This document shows positions 16,849 through 25,811 of a DNA stretch of 64,000 bases, piece by piece; position 1 is the first letter of the stretch; the number at the start of each line of letters is the position of its first letter. The position numbers and the translations under genes were made by a program. The notes beneath the pieces are model-generated. The model saw only the letters and a list, made by a program, of their open reading frames with translations, made no database searches and had not been told where the DNA came from. The DNA comes from Marinobacter confluentis (GTDB lineage: Bacteria > Pseudomonadota > Gammaproteobacteria > Pseudomonadales > Oleiphilaceae): assembly GCF_004785685.1 (NCBI RefSeq), contig NZ_SRPF01000003.1:310001-374000 (forward strand), in the 5' to 3' direction.

Positions 16849-16945
16849 CCGGCCACGGACTCGGCCGGACCATCAGATCATTGTTGTTGGCATTGGCGCC
16901 GGACTATCAAACCCCTTAGGGGAGGTGATACTCCGGCTTTTTTTG
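16849..16945 (+). terminator. Leader attenuator of the nirBD operon (paired ANTAR hairpins and terminator)
   Basis: A first hairpin has stem CCGGCC/GGCCGG around the loop ACGGACTC (16849-16868). A second has stem TTGGC/GCCGG around the hexaloop ATTGGC (16887-16902), the same loop sequence as in the nrtA leader. The second hairpin's 3' arm is part of a long terminator (arms 16898-16909 and 16926-16937, inner CCCC/GGGG stem, then seven T). This is the most complete of the three leaders. Confidence 0.85.
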
Positions 16946-16996
16946 TTCTGCCCGAAATGACCGGACAGAAGCGGTAAAAGAGAAGGAACAGGAATC

Positions 16997-18226
16997 ATGG
17001 GCGCAGGGTCGGAACAAACCCTCGTAATCTGCGGGCACGGCATGGTAGCTCAGCGGCTACTGGAACAGCTGGTTCAGCAGCCGGGGCATCCATACCAGAG
17101 GATCGTCGTGTTCAACGGCGAAGCCACCCCCGCCTATAACCGGATTCAGCTCTCGTCAGTGCTTGCAGGAGAGGCGGACGAACGCAGCCTGGCACTCTCA
17201 TCGGCCGACTGGTTTGCCAGGCACGGCATTACGGTTCACCGGGGCGATCCGGTCGTCAGCCTGAACAGGGACAAACAGACCATCACCACAGCCAGTGGTC
17301 ACGTTGAAGCCTACGACCGGCTGGTCATGGCGACCGGCTCCAGTTCTGCAAAGCTTGGCATCGACGGGGAAAACCTGAAAAACGTCATGACCTTCCGGGA
17401 TCTGGATGATACCCGCCGTCTGATAGAACTGAGCCAGCGCCACCGGCGCGCCCTGGTCATCGGCGGCGGATTCCTCGGGCTGGAAGCGGCGGAAGGCCTG
17501 CGCAGCCGGGGCATGGCGGTCACCGTTCTGCACCGCAGCGCCCACCTGCTGAACCGACAGCTGGACGACACCGGCGGGGCCCTGCTGGAAGACGCACTGA
17601 CCGACCGCGGCATGAGCATCCGCACCGGCACCTCACCGACTGCCCTGCTGGGCCGCAATCTGGTGCGCGCCGTGCAACTGGACGACGAAACCCTGATCAG
17701 CACCGACGTAGTCGTGGTTGCCGCCGGCATCAGCCCCAACATCGAGCTGGCCAGGGAGGCCGGTTTGACCTGCGAGCGCGCCATTGTCGTGGACGAGCAG
17801 CTGACCACCAGCGACCCGAAGATTCACGCTCTGGGCGAGTGTTGCCAGGTCAACGGCGAAACCTTCGGCCTGGTCGAACCCGGTTATCAACAGGCCGAAG
17901 TACTCGCGAAACGCCTGGCCAATCCGGCAAGCGACACAGCTTTTCATTCCGCCCTTATTCCAAGCCGCCTGAAAATTAGCGGCATCTCCATTTTTTCCTG
18001 CGGCGAGATTCGGCCAGACCGATTCACCGAGTCCGTGGTCTGGCAGGACCTGGAAACCAGCCGCTACTGCCGACTATTGATCCGGGATCAGCGTCTGAAA
18101 GGCGTGGTTCTGGTGGGCGACACCAGCGACGGCCTCTGGTTCAGCGAACGCATTCAGCAGGCCGATGACATCAGCGCGTACCGCGATCATCTGGCCTTTG
18201 GCAAGCATTACTGCGAAGCGGCCTAG
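16997..18226 (+). CDS. FAD-dependent NAD(P)H reductase subunit for nitrate/nitrite assimilation
   Basis: A 409-residue flavoprotein resembling the N-terminal half of NirB and the electron-transfer subunit of assimilatory nitrate reductases. An FAD-binding motif is at the N-terminus (VICGHGMVAQRLLE), an NAD(P)H motif at about 150-160 (VIGGGFLGLEAAE) and a second FAD contact at about 270 (IHALGECCQVNG). It lacks the siroheme and Fe-S domains. It probably carries electrons from NAD(P)H to the BFD domain of NasA; help to NirB is possible too. It is first in an operon with nirB (27 bp gap) and nirD behind a sigma-54 promoter and attenuator. Confidence 0.85.
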   Translation: MGAGSEQTLVICGHGMVAQRLLEQLVQQPGHPYQRIVVFNGEATPAYNRIQLSSVLAGEADERSLALSSADWFARHGITVHRGDPVVSLNRDKQTITTASGHVEAYDRLVMATGSSSAKLGIDGENLKNVMTFRDLDDTRRLIELSQRHRRALVIGGGFLGLEAAEGLRSRGMAVTVLHRSAHLLNRQLDDTGGALLEDALTDRGMSIRTGTSPTALLGRNLVRAVQLDDETLISTDVVVVAAGISPNIELAREAGLTCERAIVVDEQLTTSDPKIHALGECCQVNGETFGLVEPGYQQAEVLAKRLANPASDTAFHSALIPSRLKISGISIFSCGEIRPDRFTESVVWQDLETSRYCRLLIRDQRLKGVVLVGDTSDGLWFSERIQQADDISAYRDHLAFGKHYCEAA

Positions 18227-18253
18227 CCGCCAGCAAAAGAGAGAGGAACTATC

Positions 18254-20773
18254 ATGAGCAAAAAAAACCTGATCGTTATCGGCAATGGCATGGTCGGCCA
18301 CCACTTCCTTGAGAAGCTGGTGGATACGCCCGCGGTCACCGACTTCAACATCACAGTGTTCGGTGAAGAAAAGCTGCTCGCCTATGACCGGGTTCACCTC
18401 TCGGAGTATTTCAGTGGCTCCACCCACAGCGACCTGGCCATGGGCACCGCCGAGTGGTACGCCGAGCACCAGATCGACCTGCATCTGGACGAAGGCGTTA
18501 CCGACATAGACCGGGAACGCCAGGTGGTGAAAACGCCCCGGGGCGAATACCCCTACGACGAGCTGGTACTGGCCACCGGCTCCTATCCATTTGTGCCACC
18601 GATCAAGGGCAACGACAACCCGCACTGCCTGGTGTATCGCACCCTGGAAGATCTGGACGATATCCGCGCCAGCGCCAAGGGCGTAAAAACCGGCGTGGTG
18701 GTCGGCGGCGGCCTGCTGGGTCTGGAAGCGGCCAACGCCCTGAAAAGTCTGGGCCTGGAAGCCCATGTGGTGGAGTTTGCCCCGCGCCTGATGCCAGTGC
18801 AGCTGGACCGCGACGGCGGCGCCCTGCTGAAGCACAAGATTGAAGAGATCGGCGTGCAGGTTCACACCGAAAAAGCCACCACCGAGATCGTGGACGGCGA
18901 CAGTGCCCGTCTGAGGATGAACTTCAGTGACGAATCCCATCTGGAAACCGACCTGATCGTGTTCTCCGCCGGTATCCGCCCGCAAGATACGCTGGCCAGA
19001 AGCTGCGGCCTGGACATTGGCGAGCGTGGCGGCATTATCATCAACGACCAGTGCACCACCTCCGACCCGCACATTCACGCCATCGGCGAGTGCGCCCTGT
19101 GGAGCGAGAAAATCTTCGGCCTGGTCGCTCCCGGTTACACCATGGCCCGCACCATGGCCTCGGTACTGAACGGCGATCAGGAAGCCGCCTTCACCGGCGC
19201 GGACATGAGTACCAAGCTCAAACTGCTGGGCGTGGACGTGGGCTCCATCGGCGACGCACACGGCCAGACCCCAGGTGCCAAAAGCATCCGCTTTAACGAC
19301 GAACAGGCCGGGCACTACCGCCGCATGGTGATCAGCGAAGACGGCAAAAAGCTGCTGGGCGCTATTCTGGTTGGCGACAACGGCCCCTACGATACCCTGC
19401 TGCAATACGCGCTGAACGAAATCGATCTGCCGGAAAGTCCGGAAACGCTGATTCTGCCTGAGAGCGAAGGCGGTGCCCCTGCTTTGGGCCCGGATGCCCT
19501 ACCAGAGACCGCCTCTATCTGCTCCTGTCACAACGTCACCAAGGGCGACATCTGCGGGGCGATTGACGCGGGCTGCGCCGACCTGGGTGCGGTCAAGAGT
19601 GAAACTAAGGCCAGCACCGGCTGCGGTGGCTGCGCAGCCCTGCTGAAAACCGTCGTGGACAGCGAACTGGAAAAGCGCGGCGTGGAAGTCAGCAAGGACA
19701 TCTGCGAACACTTTCCCTACAGCCGCCAGGAACTGTTTCATCTGGTCAAGGTAAGCGGTATCCGCACCTTCCAGACCCTGATCCGCGATCACGGCAAGGG
19801 TCATGGTTGCGACATCTGCAAGCCCGCCGTGGCTTCCATTCTGGCCACCTGCTGGAACGAGCACGTACTGGCCACCGACCATGTGCCGCTGCAGGACACC
19901 AACGACACCTTCATGGCCAACATGCAAAAGAACGGCACCTACTCCATCGTGCCACGGGTACCCGGCGGTGAAATCACCCCGGACAAGCTGATTGTGCTGG
20001 GCCAGGTGGCCAAGGAATACAACCTGTACACCAAGATCACCGGCGGCCAGCGCATCGATCTGTTTGGAGCGACCCTGAGCGAGCTGCCGGAGATCTGGGA
20101 AAAGCTGATTGCCGCCGGTTTCGAAACCGGCCACGCCTACGGCAAGGCCCTGCGCACGGTGAAATCCTGCGTTGGCAGCACCTGGTGCCGCTACGGCGTG
20201 CAGGACAGCGTGGGCATGGCGATCCACCTGGAAGACCGCTACAAGGGCCTGCGTGCGCCCCACAAGATCAAGTTTGCGGTATCCGGCTGTACCCGCGAAT
20301 GCGCGGAAGCCCAGAGCAAGGACATTGGCGTGATTGCCACGGAAAACGGCTGGAACCTGTATGTCTGCGGCAACGGCGGCATGCGCCCGCGCCACGGCGA
20401 CCTGTTTGCCACGGATCTGAGCGATGAGGAGCTGGTGTCCACCATCGACCGGGTGCTGATGTTCTACGTGCGCACCGCCGACCGTCTGCAGCGCACCAGC
20501 GTGTGGATGGAGAACCTGGAAGGCGGTCTGGACTATCTGAAACAGGTGGTGCTGGAGGACAGCCTGGGCATTGGCGCGGAGCTGGAAGAGCACATGGAGA
20601 GCCTGGTGGGCACCTATCAATGCGAGTGGAAAACGGCCGTTGAGGACCCGGAGAAGCGCAAGCGGTTCCGTGAGTTTGTGAATGCGCCGGAGAAGAAAGA
20701 TCCGGTGCAGCAGTGGACCATGGAGCGGGATCAGAAGCGGCCTGTGCTCGAATCTGAGGTGGAGCCTGCCTAG
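18254..20773 (+). CDS. nirB: NAD(P)H nitrite reductase large subunit
   Basis: An 839-residue NirB that reduces nitrite to ammonium in the cytoplasm. In order: FAD/NAD(P)H reductase half (about 1-400, VVVGGGLLGLEAAN), BFD-like [2Fe-2S] domain (about 418-470, CSCHNV and CGGCAALL), a second cysteine-containing part (CDICKP), and the siroheme/[4Fe-4S] sulfite-nitrite reductase domain (about 550-790) with CVGSTWC and CTRECAEAQSKD as cluster and siroheme ligands. The ribosome binding site is AGAGAGGAAC. The length is normal. It works with NirD, whose gene follows after a palindromic repeat. Confidence 0.96.
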   Translation: MSKKNLIVIGNGMVGHHFLEKLVDTPAVTDFNITVFGEEKLLAYDRVHLSEYFSGSTHSDLAMGTAEWYAEHQIDLHLDEGVTDIDRERQVVKTPRGEYPYDELVLATGSYPFVPPIKGNDNPHCLVYRTLEDLDDIRASAKGVKTGVVVGGGLLGLEAANALKSLGLEAHVVEFAPRLMPVQLDRDGGALLKHKIEEIGVQVHTEKATTEIVDGDSARLRMNFSDESHLETDLIVFSAGIRPQDTLARSCGLDIGERGGIIINDQCTTSDPHIHAIGECALWSEKIFGLVAPGYTMARTMASVLNGDQEAAFTGADMSTKLKLLGVDVGSIGDAHGQTPGAKSIRFNDEQAGHYRRMVISEDGKKLLGAILVGDNGPYDTLLQYALNEIDLPESPETLILPESEGGAPALGPDALPETASICSCHNVTKGDICGAIDAGCADLGAVKSETKASTGCGGCAALLKTVVDSELEKRGVEVSKDICEHFPYSRQELFHLVKVSGIRTFQTLIRDHGKGHGCDICKPAVASILATCWNEHVLATDHVPLQDTNDTFMANMQKNGTYSIVPRVPGGEITPDKLIVLGQVAKEYNLYTKITGGQRIDLFGATLSELPEIWEKLIAAGFETGHAYGKALRTVKSCVGSTWCRYGVQDSVGMAIHLEDRYKGLRAPHKIKFAVSGCTRECAEAQSKDIGVIATENGWNLYVCGNGGMRPRHGDLFATDLSDEELVSTIDRVLMFYVRTADRLQRTSVWMENLEGGLDYLKQVVLEDSLGIGAELEEHMESLVGTYQCEWKTAVEDPEKRKRFREFVNAPEKKDPVQQWTMERDQKRPVLESEVEPA

Positions 20774-20831
20774 TCTGGGTCGCCGGCTTGGGAGTTCGGG
20801 GCCTCAGGACTGATAGCTTGGGGTGGAGCGC

Positions 20832-20916
20832 GGGGGTCGGAATTGTTTTCCCTTGGGAAAAAGAACTCGCTGCGCTCAGACACCTTTATTCCCGGCGGGA
20901 AAAAATCCCGACCCCC
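20832..20916. repeat. Palindromic intergenic element between nirB and nirD
   Basis: Arms beginning GGGGGTCGG (20832-20840) and ending CCGACCCCC (20908-20916) enclose further pairing stretches (GTTTTCCC with GGGAAAAAA) and a GC-rich centre. The pattern is that of a REP/BIME-like dispersed palindrome, but I see only one copy in this window. It interrupts the nirB-nirD operon. Confidence 0.7.
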
Positions 20917-21009
20917 ACACTCACATAGCTATGAGTTGTCGGGGCTTAAGGACCTGTTTTGTTATCACGCTGATGGCGTGGATGCACCTTGAAGATATTG
21001 GAGAACGTT

Positions 21010-21378
21010 ATGAGAGAACGCGCTAGTTGGGACGTTGTTTGTACGGTTGATGATCTGATTGCTGAATCCGGCGTTGCGGTCTGGACTGAAGATGGACCCG
21101 TGGCGGTGTTTTATCTGCCGCATCGGTTGCCGGCGCTGTTTGCCATCAGCCATACCGATCCGTTTACCGGGAAGAACGTGCTGGCGCGGGGCATTACCGG
21201 GGATCTGAAAGGCCAGCCGGTGGTGGCTTCACCGTTGTACAAGCAACACTTCAATCTGGAAACCGGTCAATGCCTTGAGGATGAAACCGTACAGGTCAAA
21301 ACCTACCCGGTCCTGTTGGATGGCCAGAACATCCGGATCGAAGTTCCGGCTTCTGTGTCCAGAACAGCAGCGGCCTAG
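21010..21378 (+). CDS. nirD: Nitrite reductase small subunit
   Basis: A 122-residue NirD, the small Rieske-fold partner of NirB. The fold is recognisable (WDVVCTVDDLIAESGVAV, IRGI-like block near ALFAISHTDPFTGKNVLARG, and a final KTYPVLLDGQNIRI), and, as usual for NirD, the Rieske Cys-His ligands are not conserved. The start at 21010 follows TTGGAGAACGTT. Its end overlaps the convergent RND gene by 4 bp, so no room is left for a terminator between them. Confidence 0.93.
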   Translation: MRERASWDVVCTVDDLIAESGVAVWTEDGPVAVFYLPHRLPALFAISHTDPFTGKNVLARGITGDLKGQPVVASPLYKQHFNLETGQCLEDETVQVKTYPVLLDGQNIRIEVPASVSRTAAA

Positions 21379-24300
21379 GCCGCCGCTGCCCGCCTCTGAC
21401 GCCACCCCAGAACAAACACCGTGAGCGCTGGCAGGAAGGTCAACGTCACAGTCGCCGCCCCGGCCAGGCCGAACAGCACGATGGCGCCCACGCCGCGATA
21501 GAGCTCGGTGCCTTCGCCGGGGATAAACACCAGCGGCGACAGGCCACAGATGGTGGTCAGCGTGGTCATGGCAATGGGCCGCAGGCGTGTTTCTACCGCA
21601 CCAATCACAGCATCAACCACGGAAATGTCCCTCTGGCGCAGGTTCTGCCGCGCCTGCTCCACCACCAGGATGGGGTTGTTCACCACCGTGCCCATCAGAA
21701 TCAGAAAGCCGAGCATGGTGATCATGTCGAACGGCTGACTCAGGGGTAGCAGGCCGATTTTCGGCAACAGGCCGCCCACCAGATTCATCAGCGCCAGGCC
21801 GACGATGCCGCCAGCGACTCCTAATGGAATGGCCGTCAGGATCAGCAATGGGAAGCCCCAGTGGGCGAAGATGGCTACCAGCAGCAGGTACACAATCACC
21901 ACCGCGATGATGAAGTTGCCGGTAAGGGCATCACGGGTGGCATTGAGCTGATCGCTGGCGCCGGAAATATCAATGGCGACACCCGACGGGATCTGGCCGC
22001 TATCTCGCATATAACCCAGCAGTTCCGTCCGCACCCGTTCAACACCCGCTTCCAGCGGGACGTCATCAGGCGGAATTACGTTGAGTGTAACGGTACGACG
22101 ACCATCCAGTCGGCGGACGGTGCTGGTGTCGACGGTTTCCTCAATGGTGGCCAGGCTGGACAGTGGCAGGGTCGCGCCCTGGGGGGTGTGCACCATGACG
22201 TCCGGCAAGGAGTCCAGGCTCGGGTTACGCCCTTCGCTGCCGTAGACATAGATATCGATCTTGTCGTCATCCAGGAAGAAGTCGTCCACATAGGAGCCTT
22301 CCGTCAGCGACGCCACGGTGAAGCCGATGGCTTCGGTGCCCAGGCCCAGTTCCGCCGCCCGGTCCCAGTCCGGCTTCACCTGGATTAGGGGCTGGGCCAG
22401 GGACAGGGTTCGGGGCTGGGTCTGGATGCGGGGGTTGTCGAAGATCTCCTCCGCGCGGCGGTAGGCGGTGTTGGCGACTTCGTAGATGGACACCAGATCC
22501 GGCCCGGAGATGTCCAGGTTGATGCTGCGGGTGCCGCCGTCGTTGCTGGAGATGATGGAACCCTTGGCAGCAAACGCCCGCATGCCCGGAAACTGCTCGT
22601 AAAAGCCGGTGATTTCCTCCATCAGCACTTCGATGTCCCGGGGATTTATCGTCTCCGCGATGATACGGATATTGGTCGGGCTTACACCCATGTTCAGGTA
22701 AGCCAACGGAGGAATAGAGGTTTCACCACTCTCGTAGGCCTCGCGATCGGCCTGTACGTGGGGCAGGAAGTGGTCCTCAACCTGTTTGGCAATGCTCTGC
22801 ATCTCGGTCAGGTTATAGCCGGGCGGCGCATTCATGGAGGCGAAGGTTTTCGGCTCCTCGCCTTCCGGCAAGTATTCCGCCGGCGGCGTCAGGAACATGA
22901 TGATCCAGGCGCTAAGCAACACCGTGCCGCCAATCACCGCGATCCGCCGGACGGTGCCACTGACCATCCAGCGCACGGCCCCGACGACCCGGCGAGCCCA
23001 GCCCGGCGCGACTGTATTGCCATACTGGTCGATGTCGCCCTTACCGTTGCCGAAGTCGAGCCGCGCGCTGAGCGTGGGAATCACCGTGACCGCAATCAGC
23101 ATGGACGCGAAAATGGCCGCGGAAATGGCGATGGCCACGTCGGAATAAAGCTGTCCCGCTTCTTCCTCTATAAACAGGATCGGCAGGAACACCAGAATGG
23201 TGGTCATGGTGGAGGCCAGCACCGCCGGCCAGACTTCCTGCACGCCTTTGAGCGCCGACTCAAACTTGTCCAGCCCCAGCCGTCGGTGGCGTTCGATGTT
23301 CTCCAGCACCACGATGCTGTTGTCCACCGTCATACCGATGGCGAAGGCCACGCCGGCCAGGGAAATCACGTTGATGGTGCGACCGGTGATCATCAGCCCC
23401 AGAAAGGCGGCAATCGCACACAGAGGAATACCGACCACGCCCACAAAGGTGGCCCGGGACGAGCGCAGGAACAGAAACATCACCAGGGTAGCGAAGACTG
23501 CGCCAATACCCAGGTTGGTCCAGACGTTGGCAACGGACGCCTCTACATAGCGGGCGTCATCGGCGGTCAGTGCCAGCCGCATGCCCGCCGGTTCGAGCAC
23601 TTCGCGGTTGATGTTGTCGACTTCCTCCAGCATCCCGCGCTTGATGTCGATGACGTTGGATCCACTTTCCCGCCGCACCTGCAGGCCCAGTACCCGCTTA
23701 CCGTTGATAAAGGACAGTTCGCGGATGCGGGAATGGTCCTGGGCCACGGTCGCGACCTCGGAGAGCCTGATCACGCTGTCGCCGGTGCGGGACACTACCA
23801 GGTTGCGCAGTTCCTCAATATCCCGGAAGCGCCCCACAGTGCGCAGCAGATAGCGGCGCTTGCCCGCATCCACTTCGCCGCCGGACACGTCCTGGTTGCG
23901 GCTGGTGATGGCATCCCGCAGGTCCAGCAGGCTCAGGCCGCGCTGGGCCAGTTTGGCTTCATCCACGGTGATCTGCATCTGCCGGTCGGCGCCGCCGCCC
24001 ACCGTCACCTCAGATACTCCGGCGACGCTCTCCATGCGGGGTCGGACCCGGTCTTCCACAAAGTCCCGCATCAGGTCGATATCCAGTTCCCGGGGGTTGT
24101 CCGGCAGGGTGGACACCCGGAAATACATGAAGGCGTTGGAGGAAAAAGAAGCCGCCACAATGCGCGGCTCATCCACGTTGGTGGGGTAATTGGATACCTG
24201 GCTGAGGGCGTTATTCACCTGGATCAGGGTTTCGGTGATGTCGACGCCAAAGGGAAATTCCAGTTCGATTTCAGCGGAGCCGCTGGAGGCGGTGGCGGCC

Positions 24301-24533
24301 ATTTCGCTGAGGTTGGGCACATTGCGCAGGTAGCGTTCCTGCTCAATCAGGATTTCTTTCTCGATATCCTGGGGCGTGGCGCCGGGCCACTGGGTTTCTA
24401 CCGTGATGGTGCGCACTTCCAGGTCCGGGATCATCTGTACCGGAATGCGCAGGGCCGCGGCGGCGCCGATGATCGCGATAATCAGGGTAACCACGGTCAC
24501 CAAGGTGCCGTGGCGAATCACTCCGGCAAACAT
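21375..24533 (-). CDS. RND (HAE1/AcrB-type) efflux pump inner-membrane subunit
   Basis: A 1052-residue RND transporter with the usual plan: a first membrane helix, a large periplasmic loop (about 35-330), six helices, a second large loop (about 560-860) and the final helices. Typical segments are PQDIEKEILIEQE near residue 55, GMTVDNSIVVLENIER (about 400) with the proton-relay Asp, and LMGTVVNNPILVVEQARQ (about 955). It uses the proton gradient to expel hydrophobic compounds; the substrate cannot be predicted. It shares one base with the end of the adaptor gene upstream, so the two are co-translated. No outer-membrane TolC gene is next to them. Confidence 0.92.
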   Translation of the reverse strand: MFAGVIRHGTLVTVVTLIIAIIGAAAALRIPVQMIPDLEVRTITVETQWPGATPQDIEKEILIEQERYLRNVPNLSEMAATASSGSAEIELEFPFGVDITETLIQVNNALSQVSNYPTNVDEPRIVAASFSSNAFMYFRVSTLPDNPRELDIDLMRDFVEDRVRPRMESVAGVSEVTVGGGADRQMQITVDEAKLAQRGLSLLDLRDAITSRNQDVSGGEVDAGKRRYLLRTVGRFRDIEELRNLVVSRTGDSVIRLSEVATVAQDHSRIRELSFINGKRVLGLQVRRESGSNVIDIKRGMLEEVDNINREVLEPAGMRLALTADDARYVEASVANVWTNLGIGAVFATLVMFLFLRSSRATFVGVVGIPLCAIAAFLGLMITGRTINVISLAGVAFAIGMTVDNSIVVLENIERHRRLGLDKFESALKGVQEVWPAVLASTMTTILVFLPILFIEEEAGQLYSDVAIAISAAIFASMLIAVTVIPTLSARLDFGNGKGDIDQYGNTVAPGWARRVVGAVRWMVSGTVRRIAVIGGTVLLSAWIIMFLTPPAEYLPEGEEPKTFASMNAPPGYNLTEMQSIAKQVEDHFLPHVQADREAYESGETSIPPLAYLNMGVSPTNIRIIAETINPRDIEVLMEEITGFYEQFPGMRAFAAKGSIISSNDGGTRSINLDISGPDLVSIYEVANTAYRRAEEIFDNPRIQTQPRTLSLAQPLIQVKPDWDRAAELGLGTEAIGFTVASLTEGSYVDDFFLDDDKIDIYVYGSEGRNPSLDSLPDVMVHTPQGATLPLSSLATIEETVDTSTVRRLDGRRTVTLNVIPPDDVPLEAGVERVRTELLGYMRDSGQIPSGVAIDISGASDQLNATRDALTGNFIIAVVIVYLLLVAIFAHWGFPLLILTAIPLGVAGGIVGLALMNLVGGLLPKIGLLPLSQPFDMITMLGFLILMGTVVNNPILVVEQARQNLRQRDISVVDAVIGAVETRLRPIAMTTLTTICGLSPLVFIPGEGTELYRGVGAIVLFGLAGAATVTLTFLPALTVFVLGWRQRRAAAA

Positions 24534-25609
24534 CAGTTGGATCCCCGCTCAGCCAGCCTCACCCGGGCGCCATCCTGCAGGGATTCGTTGCCGCGAATCA
24601 CGATTTGTTCGTCACCGTCCAGCCCGCCAAGGATTTCCATCCGGTTATCGAAGCTGGTGCCCACTTCCACACGCTTTTCCCGGACTTCGTAAAGTTCGTC
24701 ATCCGCCGGCTCCGCAATCCACACGGTGATGCGGCCGTCGGGGTAGCGGTTGATGGCATCACGGGACACGGTCAGTCCCTGTTTCCCGGTAGACACTCGT
24801 AGCGTGGCCTGAACCGCCATCCCCGGCAGCAGGTTCAGCTTTTCCGGACCGGTCGCCCGCATCAGAAACGTCCTTGCCTGGGGGTCGCTCACGGGTACCA
24901 GTGATTCGATACTGGCAGGAACCCGCTCTCGATCCATCCCGCCCATGTGCAGAAAGAGTTCCGAGCCGTCATCGATACGCTGGTAATAATTCTGGGGCAC
25001 CCGGAAGTCCAGACGCAGATTGGTGGTGTCGACCAGGGTTAGCAATTCATCCCCGGGCGTGACCCATTCACCGAGATCGCTGATCCGGTTGCTGACCACG
25101 CCGTCAAATGGCGCTTCGATGCGGTGGCGGTCAAGCACCACCTGCCGGCGCCTTTCTTCGGCACGCAGGCGGGCCAGGGTAGCCTCGGTAGCGGCGACTT
25201 CGCTTTCCCGGGCGCTAACCTCAGTGGCGGCAATGTTGCGACCGGCGCCCACTGAACGGGCTTCCGCCAGTCGGCGCCGGGCTTCCTCAAGCCGGGTGCG
25301 GGCTTCGGCGGCCTCGGCACGGGCACTGGCCAGCTCGTATTCCGCCTGCTCATCGTCCAGTCCGACAAGCAGGTCACCCTTCGCTACGTCGTTGCCGGTT
25401 TCCACCCTCACGTCTTCCACCAGGCCGGCAACCGCCGTAGACAGGCGCGAGGTACGTAGCGCGTTGACGGTGCCATTCAGGCTGACTTCGCTGATGATAT
25501 CTGAGGTTTCAACCTGCTCCAGTTCAACGCCCGGGCGGTCCTGGGCCTGCAGATGCGGAAACCACAATAGCCCTGCCACGGCGGCCAAATGCCAGATTCT
25601 CGAATTCAC
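24533..25609 (-). CDS. RND efflux periplasmic adaptor (membrane fusion protein)
   Basis: A 358-residue HlyD/AcrA-type adaptor with a signal peptide (about 1-22, ending LQAQ), a lipoyl/biotinyl-like half domain, a helical hairpin rich in Ala/Glu/Arg (about 95-150, coiled coil), the second lipoyl half (RIEAPFDGVVSNRISDLGEWV) and beta-barrel domains. There is no lipobox. It links the RND pump to an outer-membrane channel and is encoded directly upstream of the pump gene with a 1-bp overlap. It is divergent from the WS/DGAT gene; no local regulator gene is present. Confidence 0.9.
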   Translation of the reverse strand: MNSRIWHLAAVAGLLWFPHLQAQDRPGVELEQVETSDIISEVSLNGTVNALRTSRLSTAVAGLVEDVRVETGNDVAKGDLLVGLDDEQAEYELASARAEAAEARTRLEEARRRLAEARSVGAGRNIAATEVSARESEVAATEATLARLRAEERRRQVVLDRHRIEAPFDGVVSNRISDLGEWVTPGDELLTLVDTTNLRLDFRVPQNYYQRIDDGSELFLHMGGMDRERVPASIESLVPVSDPQARTFLMRATGPEKLNLLPGMAVQATLRVSTGKQGLTVSRDAINRYPDGRITVWIAEPADDELYEVREKRVEVGTSFDNRMEILGGLDGDEQIVIRGNESLQDGARVRLAERGSN

Positions 25610-25811
25610 TGAAGCACCTCTTGTCCCTGCGTATCGGTTTGACTGGATCCGTCGACGGTATTGACCTTAAACCTTACGTGCACAAGCCAAAGACAGACTT
25701 TCCGGCATTTGCCTGTCGCTGCGGTAAAATAGGGCGCGCCAACTTTCCCCTGTGGGTAAATCCTGTAACACTGATGCCTTAATCAGTACCACAACAAAAA
25801 GAGTGCCTTTC

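Noticed and set aside
18074..20620. Long minus-strand open frames of 443 and 373 codons opposite nirB
   Set aside because: They are antisense shadows in GC-rich sequence: rich in Ala, Gly, His and Val with no domain pattern, while the plus strand encodes a complete NirB.
22758..24692. 644-codon plus-strand frame opposite the RND pump
   Set aside because: Composition (His, Gly, Arg and Gln rich) and lack of any domain mark it as a shadow of the RND gene's third-position GC.
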